Shown here: positions 6,781-15,144 of the stretch, piece after piece
How positions within the stretch are numbered: the stretch's first letter is position 1
Layout: the number at the start of each line of letters is the position of its first letter
Source: Pandoraea aquatica
Lineage (GTDB): Bacteria > Pseudomonadota > Gammaproteobacteria > Burkholderiales > Burkholderiaceae
Reading direction: 5' to 3'
Length of the DNA: 64,000 nt
NCBI RefSeq assembly: GCF_902459565.1
Contig: NZ_CABPSN010000001.1
Coordinates: 496,001-560,000 of the forward strand
Position numbers and translations under genes: made by a program
Notes under the pieces: model-generated
Databases searched by the model: none
What the model was told of the DNA's origin: nothing
What the model saw: only the letters and a program-made list of their open reading frames with translations

Positions 6781-8586
6781 TCAGACGCCCAGCGCGCGTC
6801 CGTCGCTACGCGGATCGTGTGCGCCGCTCATCTGGCCTTGCGGGCCGATGCGAATCGCGCCGGGGTGCCCGGCCAGTTGGCTTTGCGGCGGCAACGGGCT
6901 CATCTCGTGCCCACGCGCGGCGAGCGCAGTGAAGACGCCCGGCCCCGCATCCTGCTCCAGCTTGAGACTGTCGCGCGAATCCGAGAACGTCTTGCCCAGC
7001 AGGAAGCGCGGACGCTTCAATGCCGTCAACGGGTCCATGTCGTAGTCGATGAGGCGGGTGAGCACCGCCGCAAGCGTCTGCGGCTGCCCGTCGGCACCCT
7101 GCGTGCCGTAGAGCAATTGCGGACGTCCACCCTTCAGGTACATACCGGGATTGAGCGTATGGAACGGGCGCTTGCCGCCACGCAGTACATTGGGACTCGT
7201 CGGGTCCATGCTGAACGACGCACCGCGGTTATGCCACAGCACACCGGTGTCACCCAGCACCACACCACTGCCCCAGTCGAAGTAGACGGTTTGCAGCATG
7301 CTCACGCAGTTGCCCTGACTGTCGGCCGCACCGATGTACACGGTGTCGCCCGTCTTGAAGACGTGCGGCCACGGCATCGCGCGGTCCATGCGAATGCTGC
7401 GCGCATGGGCGTCGAGATTCGCACTGGACAGCAGACGATCCACGGGCACGTCGACGAAATCCGGATCGGCCACGTAGCGGTTGCGGTCGAGAAACGCGAG
7501 CTTCACCGCTTCGACCAGCACGTGATAGTAGTCGGCGCTGCCCTCCGGCATCGACTTCAGATCGAAGCGATTGAGGATGCCCATGATCTCAAGCGTCGTC
7601 ACGCCTTGCGTCGGCGGACGCAGCCCGAGCAACTCGCCGTCCCGATATGCCACGCGCAATGGCACTTCCTCACGCGCCTGCGCACGCGACAGATCGCTCG
7701 CGCGCAATGGCGAGCCCACCTTCTTCAGGCCGGCGGCGATGCGTCCGGCCAGATCGCCTTCATAGAATTCACGGCCGCCATGGGTGGCGATGCTGTCGAG
7801 ACTTCGCGCCAGTGCAGGCTGATGAAAGCGCTCGCCGGCCTGCGGGATGCGGCCGTTCGGCATGAAAGTCGACGAGAAGCCCTCCCAACCAGACAACTCG
7901 TTGGCACGGAACGTCTGCCAGAAGTGCTGCGACGGCGTTACGGGAAAGCCGTTCGCGGCGTACTCGGTCGCACGCGAAAAGAGCGACGGCCACGATTGCT
8001 GACCGCCCCACTGCGTGCGACTCAATTCGAATGCCTTGTCCCAGATGGCGACGGTCGCGGCTGTCGTCAGCGTCGCACCGGGGCCGCGCACAGGAATCGT
8101 GCTGCCGTACTCGGGTGGCTGCGCGGCGGCCTGACCAATGCCCGAGAGCGTGCGCACGTTGCCGTCACGATCGCTGATGACCATGAAGGCGTCACCGCCC
8201 AGGCCGGTGAAATGCGGATACGTCACGCTCAGCACCGCACCGATGGCAATTGCGGCTTCGATGGCGTTCCCGCCCGCGCGCAGCACTTCCAGCCCCGCTT
8301 CGCTTGCCAGCTCATGCGGACTGGTCACCATGCCGCGCGACGATTGCGCGAGACGTCCATCCGGCTTCGTGTTCGTCTCGGCTTTGGCCGTCACCGAGGG
8401 TGCGGCCGCTACGGCTTCGGCGGCTTCCACTGCCGAGAGCGGCAGAACGGCACTGCCGGCCAGCGCCGCCGTGCCCATCAGAAAGTGGCGACGCGCGTTG
8501 CTGCCGGTCGCGTCGCCGCTGGTAGACGGCGTCGATTGAGGTGGTGTCGGAGTGAGGCCATTGGCCAGTTTTGGTGCGAACGTCAT
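6781..8586 (-). CDS. Gamma-glutamyltransferase-family hydrolase, Tat-type leader
   Basis: A 601-residue member of the GGT branch of N-terminal-nucleophile hydrolases. A long N-terminus carries a twin-Arg signal (NARRHFLMGTAALAG at 30-44, with Ala-rich cleavage zone to about 62), pointing to export to the periplasm. The chain should self-cleave before T415 in GDTVYIGAADSQGN, the equivalent of the GGT nucleophile Thr. An NRGASFSMDP segment about 40 residues later matches the small-subunit binding loop. The family includes glutathione hydrolases, cephalosporin acylases and uncharacterised amidohydrolases. Placed between ureide and amidohydrolase genes, it may release an amide-linked substrate before uptake (inference). 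Confidence 0.8.
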   Translation of the reverse strand: MTFAPKLANGLTPTPPQSTPSTSGDATGSNARRHFLMGTAALAGSAVLPLSAVEAAEAVAAAPSVTAKAETNTKPDGRLAQSSRGMVTSPHELASEAGLEVLRAGGNAIEAAIAIGAVLSVTYPHFTGLGGDAFMVISDRDGNVRTLSGIGQAAAQPPEYGSTIPVRGPGATLTTAATVAIWDKAFELSRTQWGGQQSWPSLFSRATEYAANGFPVTPSQHFWQTFRANELSGWEGFSSTFMPNGRIPQAGERFHQPALARSLDSIATHGGREFYEGDLAGRIAAGLKKVGSPLRASDLSRAQAREEVPLRVAYRDGELLGLRPPTQGVTTLEIMGILNRFDLKSMPEGSADYYHVLVEAVKLAFLDRNRYVADPDFVDVPVDRLLSSANLDAHARSIRMDRAMPWPHVFKTGDTVYIGAADSQGNCVSMLQTVYFDWGSGVVLGDTGVLWHNRGASFSMDPTSPNVLRGGKRPFHTLNPGMYLKGGRPQLLYGTQGADGQPQTLAAVLTRLIDYDMDPLTALKRPRFLLGKTFSDSRDSLKLEQDAGPGVFTALAARGHEMSPLPPQSQLAGHPGAIRIGPQGQMSGAHDPRSDGRALGV

Positions 8587-8688
8587 GCCGTCTCCCTTGG
8601 GGATGTCATTGGAAGGCGAAGCGCACCCGACACTGGCAGCGCTTCGCCCTTACATCGCTAGATCGTCAAATCGTCGATGGATTGGCGC

Positions 8689-9225
8689 TCAGACTTCTGC
8701 CTTCCAGCCCTTCCAGTTGCGCTGATGCGAGACTTCCGGGGCGGAGTAGCGCTCCTTGACCCAGGCGTAGACCGGACCGAGGGCGTTCATCGCCACGGCG
8801 GCGGCCAATGCGGCCAACGGGTCCTGAGCCACTGGGCCGAAGCCGCCGAACAGCGTCGCGAAGTAAGTCGCAAAGCCGAAGAACATGCCCGGAATGAAGT
8901 TCAGGCCGGGGAAGAAGCGCGCCAGCGCCATCATCGAACCGTTGCCTGCGAACAGAATCACCATCTCCGCGACCACCAGCGTGTTGCCGCTGAATTGCGT
9001 GGCGGCCTGCTTGAAGCCCAGCACGATCAGGAACGCGAAGAACGATCCGATCGGTAGCGTCGCCCAGATGCGTTTGAGGTTCACCAGCGTCGGGCCGCCC
9101 ATGGCGAAGGTGGCCGCCCAACTGATGAAGATCGCCCATGGCGGCAGATGCAACGGCAGCATCGCAATCGGGATGGTGGTGACAGCAAGTAGTGAGGCAA
9201 CGACTTCCGCAGGCAGCTTCTTCAT
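8689..9225 (-). CDS. DUF1097 membrane protein
   Basis: A 178-residue integral membrane protein with about five hydrophobic segments (from VVASLLAVTTIPIAMLP near the N-terminus through ALAAAVAMNALGPVYAWV near residue 150) and a basic, soluble tail ending in GWKAEV. It matches the DUF1097 family, often found next to amidohydrolase and allantoin-type genes; a transport or accessory role is suspected but not shown. I place the start at 9225 because AAGGAGA lies directly upstream; a longer reading to 9264 overlaps that ribosome site and the end of the upstream gene. It is likely the second gene of an operon led by the amidohydrolase at 10525. Confidence 0.75.
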   Translation of the reverse strand: MKKLPAEVVASLLAVTTIPIAMLPLHLPPWAIFISWAATFAMGGPTLVNLKRIWATLPIGSFFAFLIVLGFKQAATQFSGNTLVVAEMVILFAGNGSMMALARFFPGLNFIPGMFFGFATYFATLFGGFGPVAQDPLAALAAAVAMNALGPVYAWVKERYSAPEVSHQRNWKGWKAEV

Positions 9226-9253
9226 GATTGTCTCCTTGAGTTTTATAAGAACT

Positions 9254-10525
9254 TCATTGCGCACAACAACATGAATGCCGGTGAATCTCGCAGCTGTGCT
9301 GCGTCACGACCGTAATGCGGCCGCGTTTGATGACCCACAGACGTGGCGGGATATCGAGCAGCGCGTCGGCCACCCGGAACGTATCGAGAATGATCAGATC
9401 GGCCTGCTTGCCCACGGCGATGCCGTAGTCGTGCGAGAGCCCGATGGCACGCGCAGCGTTATGCGTGCCCATGTCCAGAATCGCCTGCTGATGCTCGGGC
9501 ACACCGAACTGCGCCACATGCGCGAGCAGATTCCCGATCTGCAACATGTCGGCCTTGCCGAACGGCGTGAACGCGTTGCGCACGTTGTTCGACGAATACG
9601 CGACGTTCACGCCCGCGCTGTGCAACGCCTTCACAGGCGTGAGACCACGACGCTGGTTCTGCGCATCCTTGCGTCCGCCGAGATACAGATCCGTCGCAGG
9701 CAACGTGACGATGCTGATGCCCGCCAACCGGATCTGCTCGATCACCGGGGCGAGTTCGTCGTTGTCGAGTGCGCCCAGACTGGTCACGTGGCCGAGGGAC
9801 ACCCGTCCCTGATAGCCCGTGTCGATGGTCCGCTGTGCGATGTAGGAAATCGCCGCGAAGCGCTGATCGCTGGTGTCGTCCGCAAAGTCCGCGTGCATGT
9901 CGATGGGCGCATCGAAGCGCTGCGCCAGCTCGAAGACGATGTCGATGTGGCGCTTCGTGTCTTCCCAGTTCAATTCGTTGTACGGGCAACCGCCCACGAC
10001 ATCCGCGCCCATGCGCAGCGCGTCGATCATCAGTTCATAGGTGCCCTTCGACTTGAGAATGCCCTCCTGCGGGAACGCCACGATCTGCAGGTCGAGCAGG
10101 CTGTCGTATTCGTCCTTGAGCGTGAGCAGCGTTTCCACGCCGATGAGGCCCTGAATCAGGTCGACGTCGGGGTGCGCACGCACGGCGACGGTGCCGTTCT
10201 TGACCGCCATGTCGAGCACCTGACGCGAGCGGTCGAGCACGTCTTCGCGCTCCTGCTTGCTCTTAAGGATGCCGGTCACGCGGATGGCCTCGTCGAGCGT
10301 GCCGAAGCGCGCGGGCAGACGACGGTGCAGCAACGCCTTGTCGAGATGCAGGTGCGCTTCGACGAGGCCGGGAATCGCGGCCCGGCCCTGCGCGTCGATC
10401 TGCTCATCGGCGCTGGCATCGATGCCCGGCTCTATCGCGGCGATGCGTCCGCCCTTGATGGCGATATCCACGAGCGGCGCGTCGTCGCGAATGCACACGT
10501 TGTTGATCAGCAGGTCCACATGCAT
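9254..10525 (-). CDS. Amidohydrolase, cytosine deaminase/AtzC-like, altered metal Asp
   Basis: A 423-residue relative of CodA and AtzC. H58 and H60 (VEAHLHLDK), H211 (DMHADF) and H246 (LGHVTS) are present, but where CodA has the metal- and catalysis-linked Asp (HDD) this protein reads SSNN (N313-N314). The gene at 3474 keeps that Asp. The tail is odd: HSCEIHRHSCCCAQ gives four Cys and two His within 14 residues, which could bind a metal. The start is supported by AAGGAGACC. It heads a likely operon with DUF1097 and perhaps the GGT-like gene. A CGTCTA/TAGACG dyad lies upstream at 10711-10732. Substrate unknown. Confidence 0.75.
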   Translation of the reverse strand: MHVDLLINNVCIRDDAPLVDIAIKGGRIAAIEPGIDASADEQIDAQGRAAIPGLVEAHLHLDKALLHRRLPARFGTLDEAIRVTGILKSKQEREDVLDRSRQVLDMAVKNGTVAVRAHPDVDLIQGLIGVETLLTLKDEYDSLLDLQIVAFPQEGILKSKGTYELMIDALRMGADVVGGCPYNELNWEDTKRHIDIVFELAQRFDAPIDMHADFADDTSDQRFAAISYIAQRTIDTGYQGRVSLGHVTSLGALDNDELAPVIEQIRLAGISIVTLPATDLYLGGRKDAQNQRRGLTPVKALHSAGVNVAYSSNNVRNAFTPFGKADMLQIGNLLAHVAQFGVPEHQQAILDMGTHNAARAIGLSHDYGIAVGKQADLIILDTFRVADALLDIPPRLWVIKRGRITVVTQHSCEIHRHSCCCAQ

Positions 10526-10710
10526 GGTTCGGGTCTCCTTACGTCACGAAAAGCACTTGCGAACGGCGTCGCAGAGTGAGGTTGATGGACTTGGCCGGAA
10601 TGCGTGGAATGCGAGCGATGCATCGGCGGCCGGGGTGGCAAAGGTTCTGAAAGGCTTGAACCAAGATTAGAAGAGCGCCCGAGTACGGGGCATCGGGATT
10701 TGCTGGTTTT

Positions 10711-10732
10711 CGTCTAAGAATTTCCCTAGACG
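10711..10732. promoter_or_regulatory. Dyad upstream of the amidohydrolase operon
   Basis: CGTCTA (10711-10716) and TAGACG (10727-10732) form an inverted repeat with a 10-bp centre, about 185 bp upstream of the amidohydrolase start. The neighbouring LuxR-type response regulator is a plausible binder, but nothing proves it. Confidence 0.3.
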
Positions 10733-10763
10733 CGGTGCAGCAATCAAAACGTGGGGAAGGGTT

Positions 10764-10786
10764 TGACCGGACAGAAGGTCCGGTCA
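10764..10786 (-). terminator. Hairpin after the response regulator gene
   Basis: TGACCGGAC (10764-10772) and GTCCGGTCA (10778-10786) form a perfect 9-bp stem with a 5-base loop, 19 bases past the response regulator stop codon. There is no U tract, so it may be a processing or protective end rather than a classic terminator. Confidence 0.5.
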
Positions 10787-10804
10787 GGGGAATCCTGCGC
10801 CTGA

Positions 10805-11449
10805 TCAGGCGTCGGTACCGGCAACGATCAGGCCGTGTTCGATGGCGTAATGCACGAGCCCCGCCGTCGAGGGAATGTCCATCTTGGTGAGGATGTTGGC
10901 CTTGTGCGTGCTGACGGTCTTGGCCGACAGCGACAGGCAGCGCGCGATGTCGTTGATGCCGTTGCCCTCGACCAGCATCTGGAAAATCTGAAACTCGCGC
11001 GCCGTCAGACGCGTATGCGGCAGCGCCTCGGCCGGTTGCTGCAACTGACGCACGAGCTTATCGGCCACCAGCGGCGAGACGACCGTGCCGCCGCGCGCCA
11101 CACGCCTGATCGCGCTCATCAATTGCTCGGACTCGGCGTTCTTCGTGAGATAACCCGATGCACCTGCGCGTATGGCCTGCACGGCGTACTGCGACTCGCG
11201 ATACATGCTGAGCACCAGTATCGGCAGCGACGGATAGCTCGCCTTGATCTGAGCAATGAGCGCGATGCCGCTCTTGCCTGGCATCGACATATCGAGCAAC
11301 AGCACGTCGACAGTGGTCAGGCGCAGTCGCTTCAGGACATCTTCGCCATCCACCGCCTCGGACACGACGGCCATGTCGGGGGCCATCGAAATGATCTTTT
11401 TCAGACCGTCGCGAATGATCGCGTGGTCGTCGGCAATCATCACACGCAT
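10805..11449 (-). CDS. NarL/LuxR-type response regulator
   Basis: A 214-residue two-domain regulator. The receiver domain shows the acidic pair D7/D8, phosphoacceptor D53 (LLLDMSMPG), S81 and K103 (YLTKNAES). The output domain (about 147-210) is a LuxR-type helix-turn-helix: LTAREFQIFQMLVEG, then LSAKTVSTHKANILTKM. The ATG at 11449 is used because the receiver fold starts there; the gene overlaps the end of the kinase gene by 10 bp, so the two are translationally coupled. It is expected to activate or repress local catabolic genes. Confidence 0.9.
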   Translation of the reverse strand: MRVMIADDHAIIRDGLKKIISMAPDMAVVSEAVDGEDVLKRLRLTTVDVLLLDMSMPGKSGIALIAQIKASYPSLPILVLSMYRESQYAVQAIRAGASGYLTKNAESEQLMSAIRRVARGGTVVSPLVADKLVRQLQQPAEALPHTRLTAREFQIFQMLVEGNGINDIARCLSLSAKTVSTHKANILTKMDIPSTAGLVHYAIEHGLIVAGTDA

Positions 11450-12540
11450 GGCCACCCCGCGTCGTGAGTCGCCGGAATCGTCGAAGCGTGCGTGGCAGGC
11501 CGCGCCGGAATCCGTACGACAATGCGCGTGCCCTGCCCCGGTGCGCTTTCGATGTCGAAGGCACCGCCCAGCATCAGCGCCCGCTCGCGCATGCCCATCA
11601 GGCCAAGCCGCTGGCCGTGCCCGGCGCGCGACGGGTCCATGCCTCGGCCATCGTCGCTGATGCACACGTGGCAGTGACCGTCGCGCAATTCAAGCGTCAC
11701 GCGGACTTGCGTCGGTTGCCCGTGCCGGCTCGCGTTCGTGAGCGACTCCTGCACGATGCGGAAGATGGCCGTGCTGCACTCGCTGTCGAGACACGCCGTC
11801 ACCGCTTCGGGCATCACCAGCTCGCATGGCAAGCCGTGACGCTGCGCAAACGATTCCGTGAGCCATTCCAGCGCAGCATGCAGCCCGAGTTCGTCGAGCA
11901 CCGCCGGGCGCAGGTCTGCCGCAATGCGATGCACGGCGTCAATGGTCTCGTCGACCAACGCCTTGAGCATCTGGATCTGGGCGGACTGGTCGGCTGCTGG
12001 CAGGTCCGGTTGCGTCTCCAGATAGTTCAGACCGAGACGCAGGCCGCCCAGCCACTGGCCGAGTTCGTCATGCAACTCTCGCGACAGGCGCGTGCGTTCG
12101 GCTTCACGCACGGTTTGCAGATACGCAGAAAGTTGACGCAGTTGTGCACGCGAATCGAGCAACGCCATCTCGGAGCGCTTGCGGTCAGTGATATCGCGTG
12201 AGATGCCGACGGTGCCGACGATGCGTCCGTGTGCATCGCGCACGGGCATCTTGACGGTGTCGAACCAGCGCGGTGCGCCGTCCGCGCCGGGGCGGCTCTC
12301 TTCGTAGCGACGCCGCACGCCGCTCGCGACGACAGCACGGTCGGTGGCGAGGTACACACGTCCCCACTCCGAGGACCAGACCTTGTCCGGCGTGCTGCCA
12401 ATGATGTCAGCCTCGGTGCGCCCGCATGCGGCCATGAAGGCGTCGTTGACGAGGATGTAGCGCGACTCGGTGTCCTTGAGCCACGCCTGATCCGGGATGT
12501 TGTTCAGAATCGCCCGGTGCAGTTCGCCATGCGTCTCCAC
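11440..12540 (-). CDS. PAS-domain sensor histidine kinase (NarX-like, soluble)
   Basis: A PAS domain (about residues 8-125; IPDQAWLKDTESRYILVNDA) is followed by a HisKA_3 dimerisation domain with the phosphorylated His in RTRLSRELHDELGQWL and an HATPase domain with the N box (IVQESLTNASRHG) and the G box (SDDGRGMD). No transmembrane segment is seen, so it senses an internal signal. I choose a GTG start at 12540 (366 residues), because AAGGAG lies 5 bases upstream and the PAS fold begins right there; a TTG at 12651 would add 37 residues without a ribosome site. It partners the overlapping response regulator. Confidence 0.85.
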   Translation of the reverse strand: METHGELHRAILNNIPDQAWLKDTESRYILVNDAFMAACGRTEADIIGSTPDKVWSSEWGRVYLATDRAVVASGVRRRYEESRPGADGAPRWFDTVKMPVRDAHGRIVGTVGISRDITDRKRSEMALLDSRAQLRQLSAYLQTVREAERTRLSRELHDELGQWLGGLRLGLNYLETQPDLPAADQSAQIQMLKALVDETIDAVHRIAADLRPAVLDELGLHAALEWLTESFAQRHGLPCELVMPEAVTACLDSECSTAIFRIVQESLTNASRHGQPTQVRVTLELRDGHCHVCISDDGRGMDPSRAGHGQRLGLMGMRERALMLGGAFDIESAPGQGTRIVVRIPARPATHASTIPATHDAGWPCV

Positions 12541-12780
12541 TGCGTCTCCTTGCCGTACCGATGAAATGGCGCGGTGCAGCACAGTCAGAGGCTTGCAAAC
12601 AAGGCGTGAGCCTTGCCAGAGGTACGCCATGACGTCGGCACCGGTCCGCAACCAATATAGCCAGACCGGCGCGCGGGCGCGCCTCTAGTTTTCCCGCATA
12701 TCGGCATGCTGCGGCGTTTCATGATTATTTCTGATGGTTGCCGCAGCGTGCCGCGAGCGACAGGCAGGTGTCGTCCCCCT

Positions 12781-13509
12781 TCAGCCGAACAGCGCCTGCG
12801 GCCAGCCGACGATCTGCTTGCGGCGCGGCGGCGCATACGTGCGCACCTTCGACGTGCTCAGGCCGAGCCGCACCAGCGACTCCGCGAGGGCGACGGCCGC
12901 GGACACGCCGTCGACGACCGGCACGCCCGTGCGCTCGCGAATCTTCGCATCGAGCCCCGCCATCCCGCCGCATCCGAGGCAGATGACTTCGGCATGATCG
13001 TCGCGCACGGCGATCTCCGCCTGTGCGACAACCGCCTCGATGGCGCGCTGCGGATCGCGCTCCAGCTCCAGCACCGGCATGCCGCTCGCACGCACCGAGG
13101 CACAACGGGCGTCGAGTCCCGCCAGCTTCAGGCGATCTTCGATGAGCGGCACCGTACGATCGAGCGTTGTGACGACCGAGTATCGGTGACCGAGCAACAT
13201 CGCCATACTCGCGGCGGCTTCGGTAATGTCGACGACGGGCACGTGCAGCAACTCCTGCAAACCTTCGCGTCCGTGTTCGCCGTAACCGGCCTGAATCACG
13301 GCGTCGTACGGCTCGTCGTAACTCATCACGCGCTGCATCACGGCAATCGCCGCGAGATAGCTTTCGAAATTGCCTTCGACGGATTCCGCACCGAAGTGCG
13401 GCGTGAGTCCGACGATTTCCGTGCCCGGCGACGCGCTCGCACGTGCATGGTGCGCGATGGCGTCGGTTATCGCGGCCGTCGTGTTGACGTTCACGACAAG
13501 GATCTTCAT
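12781..13509 (-). CDS. Hydantoin/Asp-Glu racemase-family protein, one catalytic Cys missing
   Basis: A 242-residue protein similar along its length to hydantoin racemase HyuE (MKILVVNVNT start; SVVTTLDRT; LGCGGMAG; VPVVDGVSAAVALAE). HyuE-type racemases use two Cys. The second is present (C180 in CLGCGG), but at the first site the usual ACFGDPG reads AGYGEHG, with G75 in place of Cys. A two-base racemase mechanism is therefore doubtful; a one-Cys reaction such as decarboxylation or isomerisation is possible (inference). It lies directly after the NCS1 transporter gene, 69 bp apart, fitting uptake and processing of a hydantoin-like ring. TGGAG precedes the ATG. Confidence 0.75.
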   Translation of the reverse strand: MKILVVNVNTTAAITDAIAHHARASASPGTEIVGLTPHFGAESVEGNFESYLAAIAVMQRVMSYDEPYDAVIQAGYGEHGREGLQELLHVPVVDITEAAASMAMLLGHRYSVVTTLDRTVPLIEDRLKLAGLDARCASVRASGMPVLELERDPQRAIEAVVAQAEIAVRDDHAEVICLGCGGMAGLDAKIRERTGVPVVDGVSAAVALAESLVRLGLSTSKVRTYAPPRRKQIVGWPQALFG

Positions 13510-13545
13510 AAACACTCCAGAAGAGATGAATGCAGAGGTAAGACT

Positions 13546-13573
13546 CGCCTGCGCTACCGGCGCAGCGCAGGCG
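13546..13573 (-). terminator. Intercistronic hairpin between NCS1 and racemase-like genes
   Basis: CGCCTGCGCT (13546-13555) and AGCGCAGGCG (13564-13573) form a perfect 10-bp stem with an 8-base loop, 5 bases after the NCS1 stop. No U run follows, so it probably stabilises the transporter message or attenuates read-through. Confidence 0.45.
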
Positions 13574-13578
13574 GGGGA

Positions 13579-15129
13579 TCAGTGTGCGGCGCTGTCGACG
13601 GCGAAGTGCTCGCCCGAGCAGTCTTCGAACGCGCGGCGACGGTCCGAGATTGCGTAGTACATGCCACCGGCAATGCCTGCACCGAGCAGCCAGGAGAACG
13701 GCGTGAGTGCACTGAACGCAGGGACGAGCGCCGCCATGACCGCCACCAGCGCCGAGGGCACCAGCGCAATCACCGCCTTCGGGTTCACGCCGCGCACATA
13801 GTGGTAAGTGCCGTCGCGCAGTTCGCTGTACAGATGCGGCACGTGCACGCACGTCTTGCGAAGCAGCCAGTAGTCCACGGTAATGATGCCGTAGAGCGGT
13901 CCGAGCAACGCCCCGAGACCGGACAGGAAGTACACGATCACGATGGGGCTGTTATAGAGATTCCACGGCAGGATGACGACGGCAATCGTGGCGCTGATCA
14001 GACCTGCACGTCGGAACGTCAGCCGGTGCGGTGCGAGGCTCGTGAGCACGAACGCCGGGGCGACGAAGTTCGCCATGATGTTGACGGCGACCGTCACCAC
14101 GAGGAATGCGAGGCAGCCGAGCACGAGGAACGTCTTGTCGGGAATCGTGGCGATGATCTCCGTCGGGCTGTGGATGATCTGACCGTTCAGGCTGAACTGT
14201 GCACCGGCGAGCACGAAGCTGATCACCGCGAAGATCAGAATGTTGACGGGCAGCCCCCAGAAGTTGCCGGTACGAATGACCTTGCGGCTGGGCGAAGCCC
14301 GCGTGAAATCGCAGAAATTCAGCACCAGCGTGCCGTAGATAGCGAGCCATAACGCGCCGCCCGCGAAGACCTTCGTCCACATCGCGACACCGGTGAGCGG
14401 CGTGCCGACCGACATGGCGATATGCCCGCCGGCACGGTGGTACATCCACACCGCAAGACTCGTGACGGTGACGAGAATGATCGGGCCCGCGAACGCTTCG
14501 TACTTGCGCACCATCTCCATGCCGTACGCGAGGATCGCGAGTTGCACGAGCCAGATGGCGATGAAGCTGATCCAGCCGAGCGTCGACAGACCGAGCATGC
14601 TGTTGTGATCGAAGGCGTCCACCGCAGGCCACACAGCCACGAGCAACACGCGCAGCACGACCGACGCGAGATACGTCTGAATGCCGAACCACGCAATCGC
14701 GATGACGGCACGCACGATGGCAGGAATCTGCGCACCAAAAACACCGAAGCTCATACGGCTGATGACGGGGAAAGGCACGCCCGTCTTCTGGCCCATGTAG
14801 CCCGTCAGGTTCATGAAGACGTAGACGAGTGCCGCGCCGATGCCGAGCGACGCGAGCATCTGCCAGCCCGTCAAACCCAGCGCAAAGAGTCCGATAGCGA
14901 AGGAATAGTTGGCGATGTTGTGCACATCGTTGGTCCACAGCGCAAAGATGCTATAGCGGCCCCAGCGCCGTCCTTCGGACTTTGTCGGGGCCAGATCGGC
15001 GTTGTGCAAGCGCGGGCTGAGTCCGTGCGTTGCATGATGCGCCTGATGCGCGGGAGTTTGGGCATGAGCATGCCCGGTCGTGGGCATACCGCCCAGGACC
15101 TCGTTCGAAACGTCCAATTGCATCCGCAT
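13579..15129 (-). CDS. NCS1-family nucleobase/hydantoin transporter
   Basis: A 516-residue permease of the nucleobase:cation symporter-1 family with about twelve hydrophobic helices. Visible signatures are the cytosolic SIFALWTNDVHNIANYSFAIG entry helix, GYMGQKTGVPFPVISRMSFG, WFGIQTYLAS on helix 3 and GPLYGIITVDYWLLRK late in the chain. A His-rich N-terminus (GHAHAQTPAHQAHHATHG) precedes the membrane part. Family members import uracil, allantoin, cytosine or hydantoins with Na+ or H+. The neighbouring racemase-like gene and amidohydrolases favour a hydantoin- or ureide-type substrate. AAGGAG is very close to the first ATG (3 bases); a second ATG three codons later has better spacing. The leader is highly structured (15145-15208). 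Confidence 0.85.
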   Translation of the reverse strand: MRMQLDVSNEVLGGMPTTGHAHAQTPAHQAHHATHGLSPRLHNADLAPTKSEGRRWGRYSIFALWTNDVHNIANYSFAIGLFALGLTGWQMLASLGIGAALVYVFMNLTGYMGQKTGVPFPVISRMSFGVFGAQIPAIVRAVIAIAWFGIQTYLASVVLRVLLVAVWPAVDAFDHNSMLGLSTLGWISFIAIWLVQLAILAYGMEMVRKYEAFAGPIILVTVTSLAVWMYHRAGGHIAMSVGTPLTGVAMWTKVFAGGALWLAIYGTLVLNFCDFTRASPSRKVIRTGNFWGLPVNILIFAVISFVLAGAQFSLNGQIIHSPTEIIATIPDKTFLVLGCLAFLVVTVAVNIMANFVAPAFVLTSLAPHRLTFRRAGLISATIAVVILPWNLYNSPIVIVYFLSGLGALLGPLYGIITVDYWLLRKTCVHVPHLYSELRDGTYHYVRGVNPKAVIALVPSALVAVMAALVPAFSALTPFSWLLGAGIAGGMYYAISDRRRAFEDCSGEHFAVDSAAH

Positions 15130-15144
15130 TGTCTCCTTGATTGA

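Noticed and set aside
6745-8661. 638-codon plus-strand frame opposite the GGT-like gene
   Set aside because: Arg/His-rich composition typical of antisense frames; the minus strand carries the GGT nucleophile and a Tat leader.
10798-10811. CGCCTGATCAGGCG palindrome at the response regulator stop
   Set aside because: It spans the stop codon and coding end; probably chance in GC-rich sequence, and the hairpin at 10764 is the better terminator candidate.
12706-14352. 548-codon plus-strand frame opposite the racemase-like and NCS1 genes
   Set aside because: It crosses two well-supported minus-strand genes and shows no domain.
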